Source: Gossypium raimondii (taxonomy: Eukaryota > Streptophyta > Magnoliopsida > Malvales > Malvaceae). From it: a stretch of DNA of 64,000 nucleotides. Below, in pieces: positions 34,258-44,560 of this stretch. Location: positions 58,175,924-58,239,923 of the forward strand of contig NC_068570.1 in NCBI RefSeq assembly GCF_025698545.1. The letters are read 5' to 3'. The notes below the pieces were generated by a model. That model saw only the letters and a program-made list of their open reading frames with translations. It was not told where the DNA came from and did no database searches. Position 1 is the first letter of the stretch. The number at the start of each line of letters is the position of its first letter. A program made the position numbers and the translations under genes.

Positions 34258-37211
34258 TATCAAACCCAAGATCCCAAACCCTTTCTTAAATCCCTTTTTC
34301 ACTTTCAAAGACTTGGTTTTTTTTTTCTTCTATTGGTAGTTCAACTCTCAACTTCTTCACTTTCTAAGCAACAGATTCTGAAGAGATGCTAAACATAACG
34401 CTTTTGAGCAGTGAATTGCTACAGAAGAACATGGTTTTCTTTATGGGGTTTTGTTAAATTATTATTTCTTTTTTTTTGGGGGGACGAGGATTTGCTTTTG
34501 CTTAAAAGAGAATGTTGCAGCAGTTTTCAGTTAAAGTGAAAAAGGGGATGATGAAGAAGGAATGAAAAGGAAGAAGAAGAGTATAAGGGAAGGATTGTCT
34601 CTTTGTTTTTGCTTTATGAGATTGGATGCTGTTGGTGCTACAGCAATGGCTGGTTTGTTAATGGGGGGTGGAGCTGGTTTACCTTTTTTCAATTTTCAAA
34701 TATCAACATTGCACCCACTTGGTCCCATTTTCCAACTATTTTTCATTTTTTTAACAGTTTTCGTAGATTCATGCTTCCATAGTTTCTCCAATGGGAAAAT
34801 ATGGAAAGGACATTCAAATTTGATTAGCTTTATGATTACTCAATGTAATATAAAAATATTTAAATTTTGAAATATGATAAATTAAATTTTGATTAAAACT
34901 ACTACTACATTAATTTGGAAAGGATCACTTGACTTTTAGAATTTTTTTTAATAATTTTTAACAAAAATAAAAGACCAAAAAATTCAAAGAAAAAACTTAA
35001 AATTGATAATTTGAATATCATTAACGAGGTTAGATTAGTCATATATGCCATTTTTTTCTTTAATTTGTCAAATAGGTCGATTTTAGTGAGATAGTATGAA
35101 AGCTCGTCTACTTTTTGCACAGTTGTTAGGAAAGCTTGTCCAGTTGGACGAGTTTTTGTTGAAATGTCAGGGAAAGCGAGCCTAGCTAGACGCATCTTTT
35201 TTGGAATTTTCAGAAAACGCTTCTAGTTGGGTTTACTATAAAATAGAAATAAATTTACTATAAAATAAATTGATTTTTTTTAAAAAAAATTATGTTTTAT
35301 TAACAAGGTTTTATTTTTTTCTTAAAAATTATATTAATATAAAATAAATAATTACTACACTTTTTTTTCTTCTTTCAACATAAAATAAAACAGACATCAG
35401 TTATATTTTTATTTTAATTTCTTTGTTTTACTTTCCATAACAAATTGTCAAATAACTTCTCAGTCCTTAACTTATAGTTGTTCTTACAAATTAATCATCA
35501 ATTGATGAGCCATTAAAGCTTTAGGGAAGAACTTATATTTGATTGGGACTATATTTCTTTTTTTTTTAATGACCAAAAACAATAAAATTGGGACTCAAAT
35601 TACCTATAATCTCTCTCCAACCCATAAATAAGAGAATAATGCGTTACAATACGCTCGAACCCACGTCCTATTGCATTGACAAATTCAAACTACCTATAGT
35701 CCCTCCCCAATTCATAAATAGGAGAATAATGTACTACAACGTGCTTGAACCCACGTCTTCTTACATTAACAATAATATCTATGTCAATCGAATTAAAGCT
35801 AAATCGAAAAAAAAATTCTTAACTAACACCTACAGTGACCAAAGATATAAATATTTGAAATAAACAATAGGATAAGGTCATTTTTTTAATAATAATTATT
35901 ATTGTATATATTTATCTTTTATATATTAAAAAAATTAAAAAACAACAAATGGGGCAGGTCACAATCACATATGAAACAAGTAATTGCCATGCATGAGATT
36001 AATATAATTTAACATGTTGGCTGATTTCACTGACAGCAACATCTGGGTTGTTATAATCCGCAGCAATTGCTCTTTTTACTTAACAAACAAGAAGGTTACC
36101 GTTTTCTATAATTAAAATAAATTATATTCATTGACGAGACTGATAAATTTCAATTCTCTAAAATAGAAACTTTTTTTTATTTAAGTTCTTTAAGATTTTA
36201 AAAATTTTAAATTAGTAAATATAAAATTGCACGTTGACTTCTCTTAAAAATAATAAAAATTGATTTAATCCCTTAAAAATTATAAATATATTGACTATTA
36301 AAATTGTGAAATTGCACTTTTACTATCATTAAAATTTACAATTTAATTTGAGATCCCATAAAAAAATTTCTGACTTAGCCCGGTTATATTATTTGATTAT
36401 ATTTTAATTTTCTTAAATTTAAAATTAATAAAAATAAAAATATTGTAGGATTTGAACTTGAACTAATTACATTTTAATTTACCACTCAACTAAAATATTA
36501 ATTTATTAATTTTATATTTTTAATTTTACTATGTATATTTTATTATTTCCATCATTTGTATATCTATACTATTATTTAAATTTTATTTATTGTAAGTTAT
36601 TTTTAAATGCATATTTATATTTAATATTTATGATTTCTACACGCGCATATCTGCGTGTTAAGATTTTTAATTAGTATTAAAAGAATATTTGTAATTTTTG
36701 ATGATATTTAAATAACAAAATGAAATTGTATTCAAATTTGAATGAAATAATATAGTGTGGATATTCTCTCCAAATATTTTAAATCTAAATTTATTATCAG
36801 CAAAAGAACTGGAAAAAATAAAATTAGGTAATAAATTTGGATATTTGAATTAGCGAATTTCAAAAAATATTTGAATAGCGAATATTTTACAATAATATCT
36901 ATTCTTTTAAACACAATATGTTTAGAAACTACTAGATTGCACTGAAAAATTATTACGTAAAATAAATAAAATTTTAGTTGAAATGATAAAGTTAATATAT
37001 TAAAACTATAGTATTTTGGGTTGAGTCTCATCGAGAACAATTTTTTCTTTATATCTTACATTATCTAAAACCCTTGTAGTAATATTTATTATTTTATAAA
37101 ATGAAAGGGTTTCAATAATTGTTGAATTTAGTATTCGATTGATGGGTGACACCAACTTAACCAATCTTTTAAATACAGTATAGAGATAATATCTAAATTT
37201 AAATATTATCA

Positions 37212-37575
37212 GCTAAACTACCATGGAAGTCCCTGTACTAAGAGTCGGGTTGCATTTTGTCCCCTCTACTCAAAAAATAGGCAAACTAGTCCGTTACATC
37301 AGATTAAATAGCAGTTTGGTCATTTCTTTTAAAATTTTCATCTATTTGTATTGTTTAAATTTGATGTGATTGACGAAATAACCATATAGTAACCCACAGC
37401 ATACTATGTGTACCTCATGTTGAAGTACATGAACAAATTTTTAATAGCAAAAATGGATGAAAATTTTAACAAAATTATCAATTCACTCTACAAGCTAATG
37501 TACAAGGACTAATTTACCCATTTTTTAGTAGAAAGGGCAAAATGCAATCTGATTACGAGTATACAAATGAAACAT
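37212..37575. mobile_element. TIR miniature element
   Basis: The left arm 'gttgcattttgtcccctcta' and the reverse complement of the right arm ('gattgcattttgccctttct') pair over about 55 bases, with 'aaaaaataggcaaactagtc' continuing the match. The centre is AT-rich and non-coding. Confidence 0.65.
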
Positions 37576-38336
37576 TGACACTATTAGCAAATGTTGAGCC
37601 TTTAGATCTTTGAGTATTTAGATTTGAGTCCCGTCGCATGCAATTGCATATTTGTGGCTCTTCAATCCCATCATGTGAATTATGCATTTTCTGATGATTC
37701 GTTTGTCGGTGCATATTAATTATTTAATTATATTTTATAATTACTCGAGTATATATTCATGTTTTTATTTAATGGTAGGAATTTTTTGGATTATAAAGAA
37801 ATTGTTTTTATTATGGAACACAAGAAGATAAAAAAGAAAAATTAAAAAAAAAACATTTTCTTTTTAATATTAAATAATGGTGTTTAGGATTACATTAGAT
37901 TAGGTTGGACTTTGGAGGGCCGTGCACGTGATTACAACTAACATTGAAATCAACATATCCTAATTCCAATCATTCAATCTAAAACATTATTGAAATTTGC
38001 ATCAATCTTGTACCCCTTCCTATACAATAATTTATATATTTTAAATCGAAAAAATATGGGTTTGAATTTATAATTTTTAATTGTTATAATAATATTAATT
38101 AAATTAGATTCAATCAATAATTTAATTAGTTAATCGATACTAAATTTTAATTGATTAACTCGGTTCGGATTCGAGTTAATTTTTTTCTTGCCCTTCATTG
38201 TTTGATACCTTAATACAACATATTATTCTTCTACATTACAAGCCAATTTACTTTAGTTGGTAGGCCTACCAATGATTGATGCAAGAGCTTATTATATATT
38301 TCAATTATAAGATGGATAGGAATATATTTAATTTGG

Positions 38337-38640
38337 GTTAATATAATTTTGGTCCCTAAATTTAGTAATTAGGTCTAGTCTGTATATGTATTTTTTTGTT
38401 CATTTTAGTACCGAATTTGGCAATTAGGTTCATTTTGGTATATAAATTTAGATTTTATCAAGATTTGATGATGTGATATAATTTCAAAGTGTCAAATTAT
38501 CAAAATTTTACTTTTTTTTCAAGTTTAAGGATCAAAATGGATTTAGTTGTCAAATTTAAGTACAAAAGTGGATTGAAAAAATATAGTTACTAAAACGAAC
38601 TTAGTTGCTAAGTTTAGAGACAAAAATTAGGTTAACTCTT
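38337..38640. mobile_element. TIR miniature element
   Basis: The left arm 'attttggtccctaaatttag' pairs with the reverse complement of the right arm, which reads 'atttttgtctctaaacttag'. The same arm sequence occurs at 50940-51260 in the ROD1 intron. There is no coding sequence. Confidence 0.65.
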
Positions 38641-38805
38641 TAATCTCTTAAAATTCATTGTATCATAAGATACATTGAATGCAAATATCAACACAAACAA
38701 TATTAAAAGGAAAAATATTTGGTACATTAGAGTTTTAGACTCCAAGCGAGGTCAAGATTTGACGAGTTACTAATAATTTAGTGACATTAAGTGTAATTTA
38801 CCCTA

Positions 38806-39125
38806 AATTATTTTTCAAATAACCCCGAACTATTTTTTTCCTGATTATAATCATATCCACTAATTGCATGCTAATTTTGTCATGAAATGATGATAATCTT
38901 ACCAAACTTTTGTTCATATATTTAGCAATATTTGGTCTAACCATCTATGAACCATTTATTGGAAGATATACACTTTAAAAAAAAAAAAGTCCTTAATTTA
39001 ATTTGTTTAGCTGGCCAATTAATAGGAAATTAACACCTTAACTTCAAGCAATTGATTTTATGCATATTGGAAATTGGGATAAAGGAGGTTTTTCTCATTA
39101 TCTTAATGCAACAAGTAAGAGGTCT
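38806..39125. repeat. Second arm of a 320-350 bp inverted duplication (partner 16228-16573)
   Basis: Words such as 'cctgattataatcatatcc', 'gcatgctaattttgtcat' and 'tgaaccatttattggaaga' occur here and, reverse-complemented and slightly changed, at 16228-16573. Neither copy codes for anything recognisable. Confidence 0.7.
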
Positions 39126-40634
39126 TTTTTTTTTTTTTAAATATTTGGATTATCTTAACCTGTGGTCGAGGGTTTGAAACTAATTCTGGGTATAGAGCAG
39201 TTTTAAACTCGTGGTCAACATTTACCCTCTTAATGAGCCCATTAAATACAGAAAATTAATTACTAGACTTACCCTAATAAATAACTTAAAAAACAAAAAA
39301 AAAATCTAAGTAGTTGAAAAAAGTTACAATGTGCAATATTTTTATTTAAGAAAAAATCGAACTAATTTAAACTGAATCCCTTAAATTTGAATTAGTTTGT
39401 TTTATCAATTTTCCCTCTATAAAAGTAAATTTGTGGTTTGGTATTTCAAGCTATTTTTATTAATTTAAATATAAAATATATATTTCATAGGATACAAATT
39501 AAAAATTAATTACAAAGAGTTTTCTTTTTAAAGGTAAATTCATTCAATGAATGGAACCATACAATTCAGAGTAAACACTCGTCGTAGATGATGAATGATA
39601 AGCTCTATCAACACAACAAAGACTTCAACCTTAGCATCAATAGAACATTATGACACGTTGATAATTGGTTTTGTCACAACTAAAGCATGACATATCTGGA
39701 GTGACTGCAAACACTTAATACGATAAGGAAATCAGCCTCGGATAGTCTAAAGTGGCAAGCAAAAATCGTCAAAAGAATTGTGTATTTACCAAACTAGAGA
39801 GGACGACAATAAAATCATCCTAAAAACACTTGTAAAACTAAGATTACATGCATACACGAGACTAAAAAACGTGCTACAATAGCAAACAAAAATTCCTAAA
39901 ACTGAAGATTTATTAAACAATGGAAAAACAAACAAAAACCAAATAAAACTTAAGACAAAATCGACACATCAAATCATTTATTATTCTGAAAGAACCTCAA
40001 AACAAAAATAAATTAAGAAGTTGACAAAGAACCATCCACTTTCCAAGAAAAACTATTGATGACCGGTGGAGTTTTAACACAAGCACCATCATTTGTCTAT
40101 TACAACTTGTGAAGACAACAAAAATATTCACAAAATAAATATACAAATTAAGAAGAGAGAATACGTGTAATGAATGAGAAAAAAGAAAGAAAGGGTTGAT
40201 GGGAAAGAAAAAAGACGAGTGATAACCAACCCAGAGATTGACATCGCGCTACGTAAAACAAGATATAAGAAGCAAACAACTTGGAGGAAAAAAAAGAAAG
40301 AGTTGAATAAAAATAAATTTGAGTTTAATTAGGATATTTGCATTTAACATGTAAATTGAGAATCAAACAAAATCAAATATACTTTAAAATAATAACCGAA
40401 CCAAAATCAATCTAAATTTAATAAAAATCGAATCAAACTCTCTTGGTCTCCCAAGTGAATAGGGAATCAAAATAGATGAAAAATAAATTACTTGTTTGTC
40501 ACATCTTAAAAATCAGGTTAGAAGAATTTGGTTTAATGAAATTAAGAGCTTTCACGTACTGTGTTTGAGTTAAGGTTTTAAAAATTTTGTCAATTTAGTT
40601 TAGTGGTTGAGTGTTTGTGTTAATGTGTGAGGTT

Positions 40635-41260
40635 TTGAAGAGCAGCAGATAAAGATGGAAGAGTTTGTTTAAGCTTGCAGACATCATTAGCATGACCAAC
40701 AAAGAAATCCCGGCCACGGAGGAGGAAATTCTCGAAAGTACATTGTACGGAGCAGCAATTGCCCATTATTCTGGTAAACGAAAGATAAAATAAAGGAAAC
40801 AGATGAGATGCGGGTGCAAAGTGAATTGTGCTAAAAATAAAATTAGGTAATGTGGAAAAGCCAATGAAAAATAAAGATAAAGAAGATGGGGTTTGAACAG
40901 ATTGAGGTGGAAGGCGGTTGTGGCACAGTTATGAAGAGGATGCACATGAAATAAAGTTAAAGAAGATGGGTTTCAACCATTAGAGCTTTCATTATGGATA
41001 GTAAAGATAAAGCAAGTAGCTTCACAGAGTGTATACCCAGAGAAGGAAATCAAAGTAGCTAACCTTTTTAGCCAAAGATACGAAGAAGACATGTAGTGGG
41101 TGGAAGAAGATCCACCAAATTAGAACTGGTCTCCACTCTTTTGTTTAGTTGGAGCAGATGCAGTAGCAGAATTCTGGTGAAAGATAGTTGGAATTTGAAT
41201 CAATCAGGCTTGCTGTGACGGTTATTTGCTTCAGCTCTAGCTTAGGTTCTTCTCTAGCTT
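40635..41260 (-). pseudogene. NLR 5'-end fragment: promoter, leader and first 43-44 codons
   Basis: This aligns with the 5' end and upstream DNA of the intact NLR (43911-44510) in the same orientation. It begins with ATG at 40766 and reads MGNCCSVQCTFENF to LSAALQ, where homology ends at 40635. The upstream 490 bases match the intact gene's leader and promoter, including the splice acceptor before the ATG. The leader splice donor region ('cttaccggttat' in the intact copy) is deleted here. This is a remnant of a tandem NLR copy, lying about 75 bases beyond the intact gene's stop codon. Confidence 0.85.
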
Positions 41261-41334
41261 AAAACCACTAGTGGCGCACGTTATGGTTTTGATTGTTTTG
41301 TCATCAAATTTTCCATTTTGCAATTTTTTACATC

Positions 41335-44040
41335 TCATTCATAAGGAGACTTGAAAGAAGGGAGAAAAACATCTCGAGTGGCTTTATTTTCCCATTCTAC
41401 TGTTGACCACCAACCTTTGCTTCCCTCAATTCTGAGTTGATTCCCTTTTGCACTGTTTGAGTCGAGAGGAAGCTTCTTCAGTTCTTTGCATTTCAGTATA
41501 TGAATAAGTTTCAAACATGGGAAGGGTAGAGCATCCCAGTATATGCTCTTCAATTTCAATAGCAACTGTAAGGAAAGTGTTTCAAGCTTCAAAAATGGTT
41601 TAGGGTCTGAAATTCCAATCACACCTGCAACTTCACCAAGTTTTCCTCCACTCAATATTTCTTCCATTTTTCCACACGCAATAACAGAAAGAGTCCTTAG
41701 ATTTGGAGCAAGAATCAGCCAAGTTATGTCTCTCAAATTGTCACAGCAAAAAATTCGAACTTGACTCAATGTGCGAAAGTATGAAGTATAATTAGTACTT
41801 GAAGAAATCAAGGAATGCAGCTTTTCCATTTTTATCTCCTTTATACTTTTACAATTGGAGATGTGTAGTGTTTGTAAACGCTCCAAATTTTCTAAGCATA
41901 AAACATTTAACACTTCTGATTCTCTAAAATCACCAAGTTCTAGTGCTTGGGTCCAACATCGAAACAAGTTAAAGCTCAGGAATCTTTCTAGACAAAACAT
42001 GCTTTTTATCTGTATCCTTAGTATGTCCAAACGTTGTAAACCTTTCAACTCCTCTATAAGCTTTTCATTACCCCCACTCAAAACATTATCTTCATCAGGA
42101 TAATCTTTAGAATACGCCAAGATTCTGAATATTTGCAACTTGGAAAAACAAGATATCAAATGTTGTGGGATTTTTCTGAGATTGAACATACAACTCAAGT
42201 CCAACAATTTTAGTTTTGTCAACGATTTCAACTCTATTGGCAACTCTTCAATACCAGTCCAGGATAGATCAAGACATTCTAGTGAAATCAATTCCGAAAT
42301 TCCCTTAGGCAATGCTCGTAATTCATAGTTTGTTGACAAATCCAAAACAGATAGATGAGGCATACATTGGAAGAAGCCACCACTGATTGCTTTCAACTTG
42401 TTTCGGCTAAGAAACAAGGTTTGAAGGTTAGGGCAATTGGGTGTTTCTTTGAGAACCGCAATCTTATTTTCCATCACTGACATTCTTTTTGCGCTTTCCC
42501 ATGCCTTAACATCTGGTTCTTCAAATAATTGAGCCCCTACTTTTACAAAAAAATTATTCTCTGTTGCTTCAAATTCGCGTATAATCCATAAAGCCATGTC
42601 ACGGATCACATCATGCATCTTCACACAATCTTCTCCATCTATTACACCACCATTTTCCAATAAACAAGCATTCAGAAGAGAGCTGATAATATTGTCACCT
42701 TGCATTTGAGCTTCACTAATTCTATCAAATTCATTCAATAGCCCTTCACAAAACCAATACTCCACTAATCTCTTTTTGGGAATACAATAATCTTCAGGAT
42801 GTAGACAACAATATAGGAGGCAACTTCTCATTGTGGCATTAGGCAAATTATCATAACTGAATTTTAAAAGCGGAAATACCTCATTTTCCATTTTTGACAA
42901 TGCACATCGCTTCAACATCTCAATTGCATATTTCCAATCCCCAAGTGTTGTCTTGCAAGCCATGGCACGACCGATTGTAATTAGTGCAAGAGGCAGCCCA
43001 CCGCACCTTTCAGCTACTTGTTTAGCTAGGTTTGGAATATCTGGATGGCTGTTGAGAGTTTCATATCCAACCTCGTTTTGAAACAATTCCCAGGCCTTCT
43101 CCGATTCCAGGCACTCCACTTTGATTTTCTTTCGAGCTCCCATTTCACCACATACCTCCAAAGACCGTGTAGTGAAAATAAGTTTGGAACCATTTTCTTG
43201 GCTTGGTTTTGGTATCCCAACTTGGTTCAAATTCACCCTCTCCCATAAATCATCCAATAATACAACAAATTTCTTGTTGCGCAAGACCCCATAGATATCT
43301 ACAGCTTTCTCTTCAACACTTTTATGCTTCCATGAGTCATCTGAAAACCCAAGATTTCCACCAATCCTATCTTGAATCTTTCCAACATCGTAATCTTTAG
43401 ACACCAACGCCCAGATAACAACATCAAAATTATTTGGTGTGGTGCTAAACTTGTTGTTGAGTTTGGTCAAGATTGTTGTCTTGCCAACGCCCCCCAAGCC
43501 ATAGAGGCCAACGATCCCCACATCTGTTTCTACGATGCAACTCCATACCTTTTGGATTGTGGATTCCAGAGCAACCGCCTGCTCTACAGGTCTTACTACC
43601 ACTGAAGCTGCGGGCTGATTCACCGCTACCTTCTCAAAAGCTCCTTTACTCTTATGATGGCTTATTTCTTGAAGCATTTTGGCCACTTTTTTACCAAACT
43701 TGTAGCTAGACAGGCAGCTCTTGGAAGCACAGCCGCCGAGACACAAGTTATTCATTTGTTGAGGACCATTTGAAACCAATTCTTGCGCCTCTGTTATCAT
43801 AGTTTCTGCTTTTAAAAGCCATAGCTGAACTTGCTCAAATGGCTTCAATAGTCGTTGTTCTGCAAGATCAACCTGCCTTCGCACGTCATTTCTTTGTGCC
43901 GTCATTTCTTGAAGAGCAGCAGATAAAGCTGGAAGAGTTTGTTTAAGCTTACAGACATAATTAGCATGGCTAACAATGAAATCCCAGCCACGAAGAAGGA
44001 AATTCTCGAAACTCCATTGCACGGAGCAGCAATTGACCAT
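41335..44040 (-). CDS. CC-NBS-LRR disease-resistance protein (RPS5/RPS2-like), intact
   Basis: Intracellular immune receptor, single coding exon, 901 aa, no stop or frameshift. The coiled-coil head covers residues 1 to about 110. NB-ARC motifs follow in order: P-loop GLGGVGKTT (about 181-189), kinase-2 LLDDLW (261-266), RNBS-B SKLIFTTRS, GLPLA (348-352), RNBS-D CLLYCCLHPEDYC (about 407-419) and MHD (475-477). LRRs run from about residue 520 (e.g. LSVLDLSTN, LECLDLSWTGIEELP) to near the end. The start MVNCCS lacks the Gly2 that the fragment at 40766 has (MGNCCS), so N-myristoylation is not expected, although the Cys residues remain. A leader intron (44045-44370; donor and acceptor both good) ends four bases before the ATG. 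It is the parent-like copy for the pseudogenes at 1-1850 and 40635-41260. Confidence 0.95.
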   Translation of the reverse strand: MVNCCSVQWSFENFLLRGWDFIVSHANYVCKLKQTLPALSAALQEMTAQRNDVRRQVDLAEQRLLKPFEQVQLWLLKAETMITEAQELVSNGPQQMNNLCLGGCASKSCLSSYKFGKKVAKMLQEISHHKSKGAFEKVAVNQPAASVVVRPVEQAVALESTIQKVWSCIVETDVGIVGLYGLGGVGKTTILTKLNNKFSTTPNNFDVVIWALVSKDYDVGKIQDRIGGNLGFSDDSWKHKSVEEKAVDIYGVLRNKKFVVLLDDLWERVNLNQVGIPKPSQENGSKLIFTTRSLEVCGEMGARKKIKVECLESEKAWELFQNEVGYETLNSHPDIPNLAKQVAERCGGLPLALITIGRAMACKTTLGDWKYAIEMLKRCALSKMENEVFPLLKFSYDNLPNATMRSCLLYCCLHPEDYCIPKKRLVEYWFCEGLLNEFDRISEAQMQGDNIISSLLNACLLENGGVIDGEDCVKMHDVIRDMALWIIREFEATENNFFVKVGAQLFEEPDVKAWESAKRMSVMENKIAVLKETPNCPNLQTLFLSRNKLKAISGGFFQCMPHLSVLDLSTNYELRALPKGISELISLECLDLSWTGIEELPIELKSLTKLKLLDLSCMFNLRKIPQHLISCFSKLQIFRILAYSKDYPDEDNVLSGGNEKLIEELKGLQRLDILRIQIKSMFCLERFLSFNLFRCWTQALELGDFRESEVLNVLCLENLERLQTLHISNCKSIKEIKMEKLHSLISSSTNYTSYFRTLSQVRIFCCDNLRDITWLILAPNLRTLSVIACGKMEEILSGGKLGEVAGVIGISDPKPFLKLETLSLQLLLKLKSIYWDALPFPCLKLIHILKCKELKKLPLDSNSAKGNQLRIEGSKGWWSTVEWENKATRDVFLPSFKSPYE

Positions 44041-44560
44041 GATTCTGGTAAATGAAGGATAAAATAAAGGAAAGAAATGAGATGTGGAGGCAAAGTGAAT
44101 TGTTTGTGAATGAGTTAAAAATAAAGTTAAAGAAGGGATTTCAACAGATTGAGGTCGAAGGCGGTTGTGCCACAGTTATGAAGAGGATGCACATAAAATA
44201 AAGTTAAAGAAGATGGGGTTTCAACCATTAGAGCTTTCGTTATGGATAGTAAAGCCAAAGCAAGCAGATTCTTAGAGTGTGTACCCAGAGAAGGAAATCA
44301 AAGTAGCTAACTTTTTTAGCCAAAGATGGAGCAAGATACGAAGAAGAGAGGTTGTGGGTCGAAGACTTACCGGTTATATCCACCAAATTAGCACTGGTCT
44401 CGACTCTTTTGTTTAGTTGGAGCAGATGCAGTAGCAGAATTCTGGTGAAAGATAGTTGGAATTTGAATCGATCGGGCTTGCTTGGAAATCTGGAATTTTT
44501 AGTTATTTGGTTCAGCTCTACGCTAGATTAGGTACTTGTCTGGGTTCCTCTGCTACCATC
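44041..44560 (-). promoter_or_regulatory. Leader intron and promoter region of the intact NLR
   Basis: The acceptor 'tttaccag' precedes the bases 'aatc' and the start codon. The donor 'ccg|gtaagtc' is at 44370. The upstream sequence to about 44510 is duplicated at 40767-41260, where the donor is lost. The transcription start could not be placed. Confidence 0.6.

Larger units (their letters stand above)
34258..40634. other. Long gene-poor stretch with several miniature elements
   Basis: 34258-34450 is the likely leader and promoter of the kinase. About 34905-35220 has a tandem pair of words around 'cgtccaactgga' and 'cgtctagctagg', a degraded repeat. 35590-35840 holds two tandem copies of a dispersed unit ('gaacccacgt', 'cataaataggaga'). 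36140-36390 is a degraded relative of the MULE-type MITE. Two TIR elements are listed separately. About 39530-40140 may be a LINE 3' end on the minus strand ('cattcaatgaatgga' next to a T-rich end). No gene was recognised. Confidence 0.45.

Noticed and set aside
34562-34870. 102-codon frame upstream of the kinase
   Set aside because: Low-complexity start and hydrophobic chance sequence in the kinase promoter region, with no family match.
36732-37040. 102-codon minus-strand hydrophobic frame
   Set aside because: Composition follows local AT-richness (Phe/Ile/Leu/Tyr/Asn), with no motif or splice context.
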